Assembly (NCBI GenBank): GCA_030425785.1
Contig: JAUHYJ010000192.1
Coordinates: 1-6,974, forward strand
DNA: 6,974 nt
Source of the DNA: Acidimicrobiia bacterium
GTDB taxonomy: Bacteria > Actinomycetota > Acidimicrobiia > Acidimicrobiales > Ilumatobacteraceae
Reading direction: 5' to 3'
The notes below the pieces were generated by a model. That model was not told the DNA's origin. It saw only the letters and a program-made list of their open reading frames with translations, and searched no databases. The translations under genes were made by a program, and so were the position numbers. This document shows positions 1-6,497 of the stretch, piece after piece (position 1 is the first letter of the stretch; each line of letters opens with the position of its first letter).

Positions 1-99
1 CTGGCCGACGCGGCGGCAGCACTCGACGAGCTGCAGCTGCCCGCGGAGCTGCGCACGACCGTGCGGAACTACTTCGACGGCCTGGCCGAGGGTGGCTGA
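1..99 (+). CDS. 3' end of an unidentified protein (partial)
   Basis: The frame starting at base 1 is open from the window edge and ends at a TGA at 97-99, giving the last 32 residues of a protein that begins outside the window. The fragment is Ala/Leu/Glu-rich and looks helical: an alanine-rich stretch, then a segment ending in a Tyr-Phe pair and Gly-Gly. Third codon positions are nearly all G or C, like the genes downstream, which supports real coding. I do not recognise a family from so short a tail. Its stop lies 1 nt before the ATG at 101 of the MoxR gene, so it is probably an upstream member of the same operon. In related gene clusters this slot often holds a membrane or hypothetical partner protein, but that is context only. 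Confidence 0.6.
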   Translation: MADAAAALDELQLPAELRTTVRNYFDGLAEGG

Positions 100-100
100 C

Positions 101-1228
101 ATGACCCGGCCCTTCGACCCGCGCGAACTTCCCGATGACGAACCGGCACCCGGCATGGACACGTCCTCGATCCACCCCACGAACGACCTGACGGAGACCT
201 CGATGAGCGACCCCCGACCACCCACGTTCGACGACGTGCAGGCCCGCTACTCGTCGCTGGCCGCCGCCATCGACCAGCAGATCCGACGCCGCATCGTCGG
301 CCAGGACGAGGTCGTCGGCGAGTTGCTCATCAGCCTGGCCGCCGGTGGACACGTTCTGCTCGAGGGTGTGCCCGGGCTCGGCAAGACCGAGCTGCTGAAG
401 GCGCTCGCCGATGCGATCCGGGCGTCGTTCTCGCGCATCCAGTTCACACCCGACCTCATGCCGGCCGACGTGGTCGGCACGCAGGTGATCTCGTCGGTCG
501 CCGAGGGGGTGCGGTCGTTCGAGTTCCGAGAAGGACCCGTGTTCGCCAACCTCGTCCTGGCCGACGAGATCAATCGGGCGACACCGAAGACACAATCGGC
601 GCTGCTCGAGGCGATGCAGGAGCGCCAGGTCACCGTCGCGGGCGAGACCCGCGCGCTGCCCGCCCCGTTCATGGTGCTGGCGACACAGAACCCGATCGAG
701 CTCGAGGGGACCTATCCACTTCCCGAGGCGCAGCTCGACCGGTTCATGTCGAAGATCGTCGTCGACGCGCCGTCGGCGGGGCTGTTGGCCGAGATCCTCG
801 CCCGGACGACCGGTGGCGGGTCGGACGCCGTCGAGCCGGTGTGCACGCCCGAGCACCTCGTCTGGATGCACACGGTGACCCGGCAGGTGAACATCGCCCG
901 GCCCATGCTCGACTACGCCGCCGCACTGGTCACCGCGACCCACCCGGGCTCGCCCGACGCGCCCGAGCCGATCCGTCGCTACGTCCGCGCCGGCGCCTCG
1001 CCACGGGGCGGTCAGGCGATCGTGCTCGCGGCGAAGGTACGAGCGCTGCTCGCCGGCCGTCCGTTCGTGTCCGGCGCCGACATCGTGGCGGCGGTGCGTC
1101 CCTCGCTGCGTCATCGCGTCCTGCTCGGCTACGAAGCGACCGCCGACGGTGTCGATGCCGACCAGCTGCTCGAGGTCGTGATCGAACGCACCGTCGAGCC
1201 CGGCCAGGGCCGGCGCGGCATCGCCTGA
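101..1228 (+). CDS. MoxR-family AAA+ ATPase
   Basis: A cytoplasmic AAA+ ATPase of the MoxR family, whose members act as chaperone-like or remodelling ATPases with VWA-domain partners. Counting from the GTG at 92 (residue 1), the visible motifs are: Walker A GVPGLGKT at 92-99; Walker B with LADEINRA around 156-163; sensor 1 ATQNP at 197-201; an LDRF segment at 215-218 with the usual arginine-finger region; and sensor 2 GASPRG at 301-306, followed by the helical lid. All key ATPase residues are present. Three starts are possible. GTG 92 is unlikely. ATG 101 (375 aa) lies 1 nt after the upstream stop, with a GAGGG 9 nt upstream. ATG 203 (341 aa, closer to the usual family length) has GGAG 6 nt upstream. 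I list 101 because the extra region has coding-like codon use and a 103-bp gap would be odd in this compact operon, but 203 is a serious alternative. The next gene is DUF58, the standard partner. The family is certain; the exact start is not. Confidence 0.95.
   Translation: MTRPFDPRELPDDEPAPGMDTSSIHPTNDLTETSMSDPRPPTFDDVQARYSSLAAAIDQQIRRRIVGQDEVVGELLISLAAGGHVLLEGVPGLGKTELLKALADAIRASFSRIQFTPDLMPADVVGTQVISSVAEGVRSFEFREGPVFANLVLADEINRATPKTQSALLEAMQERQVTVAGETRALPAPFMVLATQNPIELEGTYPLPEAQLDRFMSKIVVDAPSAGLLAEILARTTGGGSDAVEPVCTPEHLVWMHTVTRQVNIARPMLDYAAALVTATHPGSPDAPEPIRRYVRAGASPRGGQAIVLAAKVRALLAGRPFVSGADIVAAVRPSLRHRVLLGYEATADGVDADQLLEVVIERTVEPGQGRRGIA
193..205 (+). promoter_or_regulatory. Alternative RBS and start for the MoxR ATPase
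   Basis: GGAG at 193-196 lies 6 nt before an in-frame ATG at 203, an ideal Shine-Dalgarno spacing. Starting here removes a 34-residue acidic, Pro-rich leader with no recognisable domain and gives a protein of ordinary MoxR length. The competing signal is GAGGG at 88-92 with 9 nt to ATG 101. Sequence alone does not settle which is used, and both could be. Confidence 0.45.
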
Positions 1229-1239
1229 GGGGCACGATG
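1227..1239 (+). promoter_or_regulatory. RBS and start deciding the DUF58 N-terminus
   Basis: GAGGGG at 1227-1232 overlaps the TGA stop of the ATPase gene and sits 4 nt before the ATG at 1237. It fixes the DUF58 start. The same frame stays open back to 841, but that part overlaps the ATPase gene and translates to an Arg/Ala-rich shadow. The overlap of stop codon and ribosome binding site suggests translational coupling. Confidence 0.7.
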
Positions 1240-2091
1240 CTGTCGACCGCCGCCCTCGCTCGTCTCGAACGGCTCCAGTTGGTGACGGCGCGCCGCCTCG
1301 CGGGCGACATCGCCGGCGAGCATCGGTCGACCCGGCACGGCAGCAGCCTCGATTTCGCCGACTTCCGCGAGTACGTGCCGGGCGACGACAGCCGCCGCAT
1401 CGACCTGCACCAGCTCGCCCGGCTCGACGTGCTTCGGGTCAAGGTCTACGAGGGCATCGACGACCTGACCGTGCGGATGATCCTCGACGCGTCGGGCTCG
1501 ATGGCATTCCACGCCAAGTTCACGGCCGCGACCGACGTCGTCGGCGGCATCGCCGCGGTGGCGCTGGCGAACGGCGATGCGATGTCGCTGACGACGCTGC
1601 CCGACGCAGCCCCACCACGCCGGTTCCGCGGGCGTGACGGCGTCCGGGCGTTGGTCGACCATCTCGCTCGGATCGAACCGGGCGGCCCGTCGCCCTTCGT
1701 CGACACGGCGCGCGCCGTGCTGTCGCAGCGCGGCCCGGCCGGCATGGTGGTCGTCGTCAGCGATCTCCTCGCGCCCGAGTGGCGTGAGGCGATCTCGACG
1801 CTGCCGATGCGTGGCGCCGACGTGCTCGTCGTCCACGTCATGGCCGACGAGGAGGCCCGCCCCGAGCTGGTCGGTGACCTCGCCCTCGTCGACAGCGAGA
1901 CCGGCCAGCGGGTGCCGGTGAGCCTCACCCCCGAACGCCTCCAGCAGTACCGCGAGCGACACGCGGCCTGGCGCGACGAGGTGCGATCGCGCGTGCTCCA
2001 GGTGGGCGGCCGTTACCTGCCGGTCCACACCGGTGACGACGTCGAGGACCTGCTCGTCCGTTCCTGGCGGCGGATCGGCGTGGTGCGATGA
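1237..2091 (+). CDS. DUF58 family protein with VWA-like fold
   Basis: A 284-residue DUF58 protein, the usual partner of MoxR ATPases. The hallmark DUF58 block lies at residues 31-70: an RHGSSLDFADFREYVPGDD stretch, then RRID, ARLD and VKVYE. A VWA-type metal-binding site follows: DASGS at 84-88, next to Met89, and an SD pair at 175-176 at the end of a run of valines, as in the later beta strand of VWA folds. The classic MIDAS threonine is not obvious; residues 149-157 (GGPSPFVDT) occupy that region. The Trp often found after RID in DUF58 proteins is Leu57 here. No signal peptide or membrane helix is seen, so the protein is probably cytoplasmic, where it could link the ATPase to the membrane VWA protein. 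Its stop overlaps the next start by 4 nt. The length is normal for soluble DUF58 proteins. The family is certain; the molecular role is known only in outline. Confidence 0.93.
   Translation: MLSTAALARLERLQLVTARRLAGDIAGEHRSTRHGSSLDFADFREYVPGDDSRRIDLHQLARLDVLRVKVYEGIDDLTVRMILDASGSMAFHAKFTAATDVVGGIAAVALANGDAMSLTTLPDAAPPRRFRGRDGVRALVDHLARIEPGGPSPFVDTARAVLSQRGPAGMVVVVSDLLAPEWREAISTLPMRGADVLVVHVMADEEARPELVGDLALVDSETGQRVPVSLTPERLQQYRERHAAWRDEVRSRVLQVGGRYLPVHTGDDVEDLLVRSWRRIGVVR
2088..2091 (+). promoter_or_regulatory. ATGA stop/start overlap (translational coupling)
   Basis: The ATG of the large VWA gene (2088-2090) overlaps the TGA of the DUF58 gene (2089-2091). No strong Shine-Dalgarno sequence is visible in the preceding 20 bases, only GGCGG/CGGAT-like purine stretches. 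Translation of the large protein probably depends on ribosomes finishing DUF58, which would tie the amounts of the two products together. Confidence 0.7.
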
Positions 2092-5000
2092 CCCTGCTGG
2101 CCCCGCTCGGCCTGCTCGCCGGCCTGCTCGCGATCCCGGTGGTCGCGATGCACGTCCTGCGACCGCACCGGGAGCGGACCCCGGTGACGTCGACCTACCT
2201 GTGGCGTGAGGCGCAGGAGCCGGTCGCCGCCGTGCAGCCCTGGCAGCGACTCCGGTGGTCGTGGCCGCTCGTGCTGCAGCTGTTGCTCGTGGCGATGCTG
2301 GCGTTCGCCCTCGCGCGCCCCGCCTGGCCGGTCACCACGTCACTCGCCGACCACACCGTGTTCATCGTCGACGCGTCGGCGTCGATGTCGGCCACCGACG
2401 AGCGACCCGACCGACTCGAGGCGGCCAAGGATCGTGTCCGCGAGCTGTGGGACGAGCTGCCCGACGGTGCGATCGCCAGCCTCGTCGTCGCCGACGCGAC
2501 CCCGAGCGTCGTCGTCGCCGAGACGTCCGACCGGGGTGCGTTCGAGCGTGAGCTCGATCGCATCCGACCGACCAGCGGCGTGGCCGACTTCGACGCCGCG
2601 TTCACGCTCGCCGAGTCGCTGGTCGTCCCCGACCGCCCGACCGGCTGGGTACTGGTCGGTGACGGTGGCCTGAGCGACGACGAGCAGCGATTGGCGCCGC
2701 CGGGCATGCAGTTCGAGGCCGTCGGCGATGGGGACGTCAACCGGGCGATCACGGCGCTGTCGGTCACGGCGCTCGACGGCGAGCTCGCCGCCGTCGTCAC
2801 GGTCGCGAACACCGGCGGCCCGGTGGCCGCTCCGGTCGTGCGCGTCGACGTCGACGGCGTCACGGTCGACCGGCGCGAGCTCGAACTGTTCCCGGGTGAG
2901 GTGGCCGAGTTCGAGGTCGCGATCCCGCCGGGCTCGCGCATCGAGGCCTTCCTGGACGGCGACGATCTGCAGCTCGTCGACAACGCGCGCGCCGCGCTCG
3001 CCCCGTTGGCCGACGACGTCCAGGTCCGGATCGAGTCGGACGGCCCGTCGTTCTTCGTGCGCGAGGCGCTCGAGGCGATGGGCGTCGACGTGGTCGCCAC
3101 GGCCGCCGACGACGTCGACCTGGTCATCTACGACGGCGTCGACGTGCCGGCCGACCCGACGGTGCCGTTCATCTCGATCAGCGCGCCGACACCGCCGCTC
3201 GGGCTCACGGTCGCCGGCACCGTCGAGCGTCCGATCCCGACATTCGTGGCCGACGATGCGCTGCTCGACGGCGTCGACATCACCCGGACCGCGATCGCCC
3301 AGGCCCAGTCGTTGCAGGTCGACGCGGGCGAGGTCCTGATCGGCAGCGCGGAGGGTGAACCGCTGGTGGTGGCGGGACGCTCCGGCGACGTGCGGTGGTA
3401 CCACGTCGCGTTCCGGCTCGAGGAGTCGAACCTGCCGGTGTCGGTCGCCTACCCGATCCTGTTCACGCGGATGGTGACCGGTCTCACGATCGCCGACGAC
3501 GTGCCGGCGACCGTCGAGACCGGCAACCGGCTCCCGAGTCGCGCTGTCGCCTCGACCGTCACCAGCCCCCGAGGCATCTCGTACGACGTGGCGGCGGGCG
3601 GCCGGATGCCGGTGATCGACCGGACCGGCTTCTGGACGGTCGAGGACGCCGACGGCGGCTTCCAGCCCGTCGCCGCCGTGTACCCCGCGGGCGAGATGGA
3701 CCTGGCGGTGCCCGACGCGCTCGAGTTCGTGCCGCCGCCCGCCGAGACGGCCGCGGGCCCGGAGCTGTCCGAGACGCTCCGCAGCATGCTGCCGTGGGTG
3801 ATCGCCGCTGCGCTCGCCGTGCTCGTGGTCGAGACCCTCGTGAGCCGTCGGACGATCGGCGTGCCGCGCTGGCAGCGGCGCGGGGCCGCAGCGCTGCGCG
3901 GCGCGATCGGGCTCGCGCTCGTGTTCGCCCTGCTCGACGTCGGCATCACGCGGGCCGACGACCAGGTGCGGGCCGTCCTCGTCGTCGACCGCTCCGACTC
4001 GTTGCGCGCCGACGGTCGCGCCGAGGTCGACCGCCTCGTCGCCGAGGTGCTGTCCGGTGCCGGCAGCGGACAGGTCGCGATCGTCGAGATCGGGCGCAGT
4101 GCACAGGTGACCGCGCCCTTCGGCAGTGGCGACGACATCACCCGCGACGACCCCGACCCCGACGGCACCGATCTCGTGCGCGGGCTGCGACTGGCCTCGT
4201 CGCTGCTCGACGGGTCGTCGCGGGAACGCATCGTCGTCGTGTCCGACGGACGCGACACGACGGGCGGTCTCAACGACGAGCTCGCCCGGCTCGCCGAGAT
4301 CGGCCTGCCGTTCGACGCCATCCCGGTCTCGCCCGCGTCGGTGGCCGACGTCGCTGTCGTCGCGGTCTCGGCGCCGAGCACCGTGTCGGAGGACGAGACG
4401 TTCCGGGTGACGGCCGACGTGGTCGCCACCGAACCCACGGCCGTGGCGGTCGAACTCGTCCGTAACGACGTGGTCGAGCAGCGCCGCGACGTCGACCTCG
4501 TGGCGGGCGACAACGAGGTCGCGTTCGAGGTGACGAGCGCCGGTGCCCGGCTCGACCGCTTCGAGGTCCGCATCGCCGACGCGATCGACGCCGTGCCGCA
4601 GAACGACGCCGCCCAGACGGCCGTCTCGACCGAGGGTCCGCCGAGGGTGCTGGTGCTCGACGGTGACGGCGACGGAGCCAGGATCGTCGCGGCGCTCACC
4701 GACCGAGCGATCGAGACGGTGCAGCGCCCCGTGGCCGAGTTCCCGCCCGCCGACGAGCTGAACGCGTACACGTCGATCGTGCTCGTCGACACCGACATCG
4801 CCGAGCTCGGCGCCGAACGGGTGACCGCACTCGACGGATTCGTCCGTGACCGCGGCGGCGGCCTCGTCGTGGTCGGCGGCACCGACTCGTACGCGCTGGG
4901 CGGATACGCCGACACGGCGTTCGAAGACCTCCTGCCGGTCGAGAGCCGCGCCGAGGACCCGACCCGCAAGGCGAGCGTGGCCGAGGTGTTGCTCATCGAC

Positions 5001-6497
5001 GCGAGCGAGTCGATGGGGGCATGTCACTGCGCCCCGGTCGAGGGCAGCGACGATCCGTTCGCCGGCGAGATGATCGACGGCGGCGTGAACAAGACCGACA
5101 TCTCCCGCGCGGCCGCCGCCCGCGCCGCAGCGGCGCTGTCGGACACCGATCAGCTCGGGGTCCTCGCGTTCAACGGCAGCACCGACTGGGTCGTGCCGAT
5201 CCAGGACGTGGGCTCGCTCGGCGACGTCGAGGACCAGCTCGCATCGCTGCGGCCGTTCGGCGAGACGCACATCCGCCAGGGGATGGAGGAGGCCGCCGAC
5301 GGCCTGCGCGTGTCCGATCGCGAGCTGAAGCACATCATCTTGTTCAGCGACGGCTTCACCCCCGAGCTCGTCGACCCCGAGTTCATGGGCGGCGGCCCCC
5401 AGCCCACCGAGCATCTCGCCGAGTACGCCGAGGAGCTCGCCGCCGAGGGCATCACCGTCTCGGTCGTCGCGACCGGCGAGGGTGCCGCGCCCCTGCTCGA
5501 GGACATCGCGATTCGCGGCGGCGGCCGGTTCTACCCCGGGCGCGACCTCGAGGAGATCCCGGAGATCTTCGTCGAGGAGGCCCGCATCGCGTCGCGGAGC
5601 TTCATCAACGAGGGCGTCTTCCCGCCGACCGTCACGTCGACCGCCGCGCCGGTGCGGACACTCGCCGAGGCGCCGCCGGTCGTCGGCTACGTCGCCACCA
5701 CGCCGAAGCCGACGACCGACGTCATGCTCCAGGTCGGTGAGTTCGCCGACCCGCTGCTGGCCTCGTGGCGGGTCGGTCTCGGCCGGGTCACCACGTGGGC
5801 GAGCGACGCCGGCGACCGCTGGGCCGCCGACTGGGCGGGCTGGGAGGGCTGGGCCGACTTCTGGTCGAACGTGGTGCGCGACACCTTCCCGCTCGAGGGG
5901 GCCGACGGGCACGAGCTGCGGACGCGCTTCGACGGCGAGACGCTGCGGCTCGACCTCGCGAGCGACGCGCCGTGGCCGGCGGGCACGCGACCGATCGCGA
6001 CCGTGTCGAATCCCGACGGGACGACGGTCGACGTCGAGCTGCAGCGGGTTGACGAGGCCCACTTCAGCGCGGTCGTGCCGGCGTCGTCCACCGGCAGCTA
6101 CGCCGTGGCCGTCGGCTCGGCCCAGGACGGTGATGCCGACGCGTCGGCCCCGATCGCATCGTCGGTCGCCAGCCGTTCCTACCCGATCGAGTACCGCCCG
6201 CCGACCGGACCGGCCCCGGACCTCGCCGCGATGTCACAGGCGACCGGTGGCCGTGGCGTGATCACGGCGGCGCAGGTGTTCGATCCGGACGACCTGGCGA
6301 GTGGGAGCTCGACGTGGCGTCCGCAGCGCTGGCTGCTGTGGTTCGCGGCCGTGGCCTGGCCGATCGAGATCGCGCTGCGGCGAGTCCAGTTCTCGTTGCT
6401 GCGCGACGAGATCCGGGCCCGCCGCGAACACGGCCCGCGAACCAGGCGAGCAGCGCCCCCGTCGCCGTGGTCGCCGCCCCCCACCACACCAGGGTGA
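2088..6497 (+). CDS. Giant BatA-like membrane protein with three VWA domains
   Basis: A 1469-residue protein that reads as two related membrane-VWA proteins joined in one frame. First half: a BatA-type N-terminus with helices at about 4-24 and 59-77 and a basic loop between them; VWA1 at about 90-205 (DASAS at 95-99); a beta-rich linker at about 215-300; a glutamine-amidotransferase-like segment at about 308-366; and a helix at 567-585. Second half: a helix at about 602-621; VWA2 at about 628-745 (DRSDS 634-638, Thr694, SDG 719-721); a beta-rich linker at about 755-840; an amidotransferase-like domain at about 850-950 with a Gly-rich VVVGG turn and no obvious catalytic Cys; VWA3 at about 964-1165 (DASES 971-975, Thr1060, SDG 1087-1089); a Trp-rich segment at 1227-1259; a beta-rich domain at about 1275-1370; and a last helix at 1414-1430 followed by a basic tail. 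Basic residues flank the helices on the predicted inner side, placing all VWA domains outside. VWA1 has GDG (191-193) in place of SDG and lacks the usual MIDAS threonine. It probably acts with the MoxR and DUF58 products at the membrane; the substrate is unknown. Confidence 0.88.
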   Translation: MTLLAPLGLLAGLLAIPVVAMHVLRPHRERTPVTSTYLWREAQEPVAAVQPWQRLRWSWPLVLQLLLVAMLAFALARPAWPVTTSLADHTVFIVDASASMSATDERPDRLEAAKDRVRELWDELPDGAIASLVVADATPSVVVAETSDRGAFERELDRIRPTSGVADFDAAFTLAESLVVPDRPTGWVLVGDGGLSDDEQRLAPPGMQFEAVGDGDVNRAITALSVTALDGELAAVVTVANTGGPVAAPVVRVDVDGVTVDRRELELFPGEVAEFEVAIPPGSRIEAFLDGDDLQLVDNARAALAPLADDVQVRIESDGPSFFVREALEAMGVDVVATAADDVDLVIYDGVDVPADPTVPFISISAPTPPLGLTVAGTVERPIPTFVADDALLDGVDITRTAIAQAQSLQVDAGEVLIGSAEGEPLVVAGRSGDVRWYHVAFRLEESNLPVSVAYPILFTRMVTGLTIADDVPATVETGNRLPSRAVASTVTSPRGISYDVAAGGRMPVIDRTGFWTVEDADGGFQPVAAVYPAGEMDLAVPDALEFVPPPAETAAGPELSETLRSMLPWVIAAALAVLVVETLVSRRTIGVPRWQRRGAAALRGAIGLALVFALLDVGITRADDQVRAVLVVDRSDSLRADGRAEVDRLVAEVLSGAGSGQVAIVEIGRSAQVTAPFGSGDDITRDDPDPDGTDLVRGLRLASSLLDGSSRERIVVVSDGRDTTGGLNDELARLAEIGLPFDAIPVSPASVADVAVVAVSAPSTVSEDETFRVTADVVATEPTAVAVELVRNDVVEQRRDVDLVAGDNEVAFEVTSAGARLDRFEVRIADAIDAVPQNDAAQTAVSTEGPPRVLVLDGDGDGARIVAALTDRAIETVQRPVAEFPPADELNAYTSIVLVDTDIAELGAERVTALDGFVRDRGGGLVVVGGTDSYALGGYADTAFEDLLPVESRAEDPTRKASVAEVLLIDASESMGACHCAPVEGSDDPFAGEMIDGGVNKTDISRAAAARAAAALSDTDQLGVLAFNGSTDWVVPIQDVGSLGDVEDQLASLRPFGETHIRQGMEEAADGLRVSDRELKHIILFSDGFTPELVDPEFMGGGPQPTEHLAEYAEELAAEGITVSVVATGEGAAPLLEDIAIRGGGRFYPGRDLEEIPEIFVEEARIASRSFINEGVFPPTVTSTAAPVRTLAEAPPVVGYVATTPKPTTDVMLQVGEFADPLLASWRVGLGRVTTWASDAGDRWAADWAGWEGWADFWSNVVRDTFPLEGADGHELRTRFDGETLRLDLASDAPWPAGTRPIATVSNPDGTTVDVELQRVDEAHFSAVVPASSTGSYAVAVGSAQDGDADASAPIASSVASRSYPIEYRPPTGPAPDLAAMSQATGGRGVITAAQVFDPDDLASGSSTWRPQRWLLWFAAVAWPIEIALRRVQFSLLRDEIRARREHGPRTRRAAPPSPWSPPPTTPG
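6262..6497. other. Convergent antisense overlap of the VWA gene and ccmF
   Basis: The two genes run tail to tail and overlap by 236 bp. From about 6327 to 6430 the + strand encodes the last membrane helix and the basic stretch of the VWA protein, while the - strand reads as low-complexity Arg/Ala/Ser. From about 6430 to 6497 the - strand encodes the conserved last helix of CcmF, while the + strand reads as a Pro/Arg-rich tail. The conserved cores therefore meet near 6430 with almost no spacer. There is no intergenic DNA and no clear terminator. Confidence 0.75.

Noticed and set aside
841..1236. Upstream extension of the DUF58 frame
   Set aside because: It overlaps the C-terminal lid of the MoxR ATPase, translates to Arg/Ala-rich low complexity, and a good RBS with ATG at 1237 explains the gene.
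1129..2028. A 299-residue - strand open frame over the DUF58 gene
   Set aside because: A GC-driven shadow with no motifs; the + strand carries clear DUF58 and VWA motifs over the same bases.
2839..2870. Repeated GTCGAC/GACGTC strings resembling palindromic operator sites
   Set aside because: They encode Val-Asp runs in the VWA protein, and similar GAC/GTC strings occur throughout the coding sequence, so codon preference explains them.
3395..4465. A 356-residue Arg-rich + strand frame inside the large VWA gene
   Set aside because: Extreme Arg content and no motifs; an off-frame shadow of the VWA gene.
2340..6062. A 1240-residue open frame on the - strand, antisense to the large VWA gene
   Set aside because: Its codons are in exact register with the + strand codons, so a stop appears only where the + gene uses TTA, CTA or TCA. 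These are rare at this GC content (it finally stops at a TCA at 2340-2342). Its Asp/Val/Arg/His-rich translation shows no domain.
6414..6437. Inverted repeat CGGGCC/GGCCCG with a 12-nt loop at the gene junction, a possible two-way terminator
   Set aside because: The stem is only 6 bp, there is no T-run on either strand, and such short GC repeats are common by chance here. Its position where the two conserved cores meet is notable, but it is not strong enough to call.
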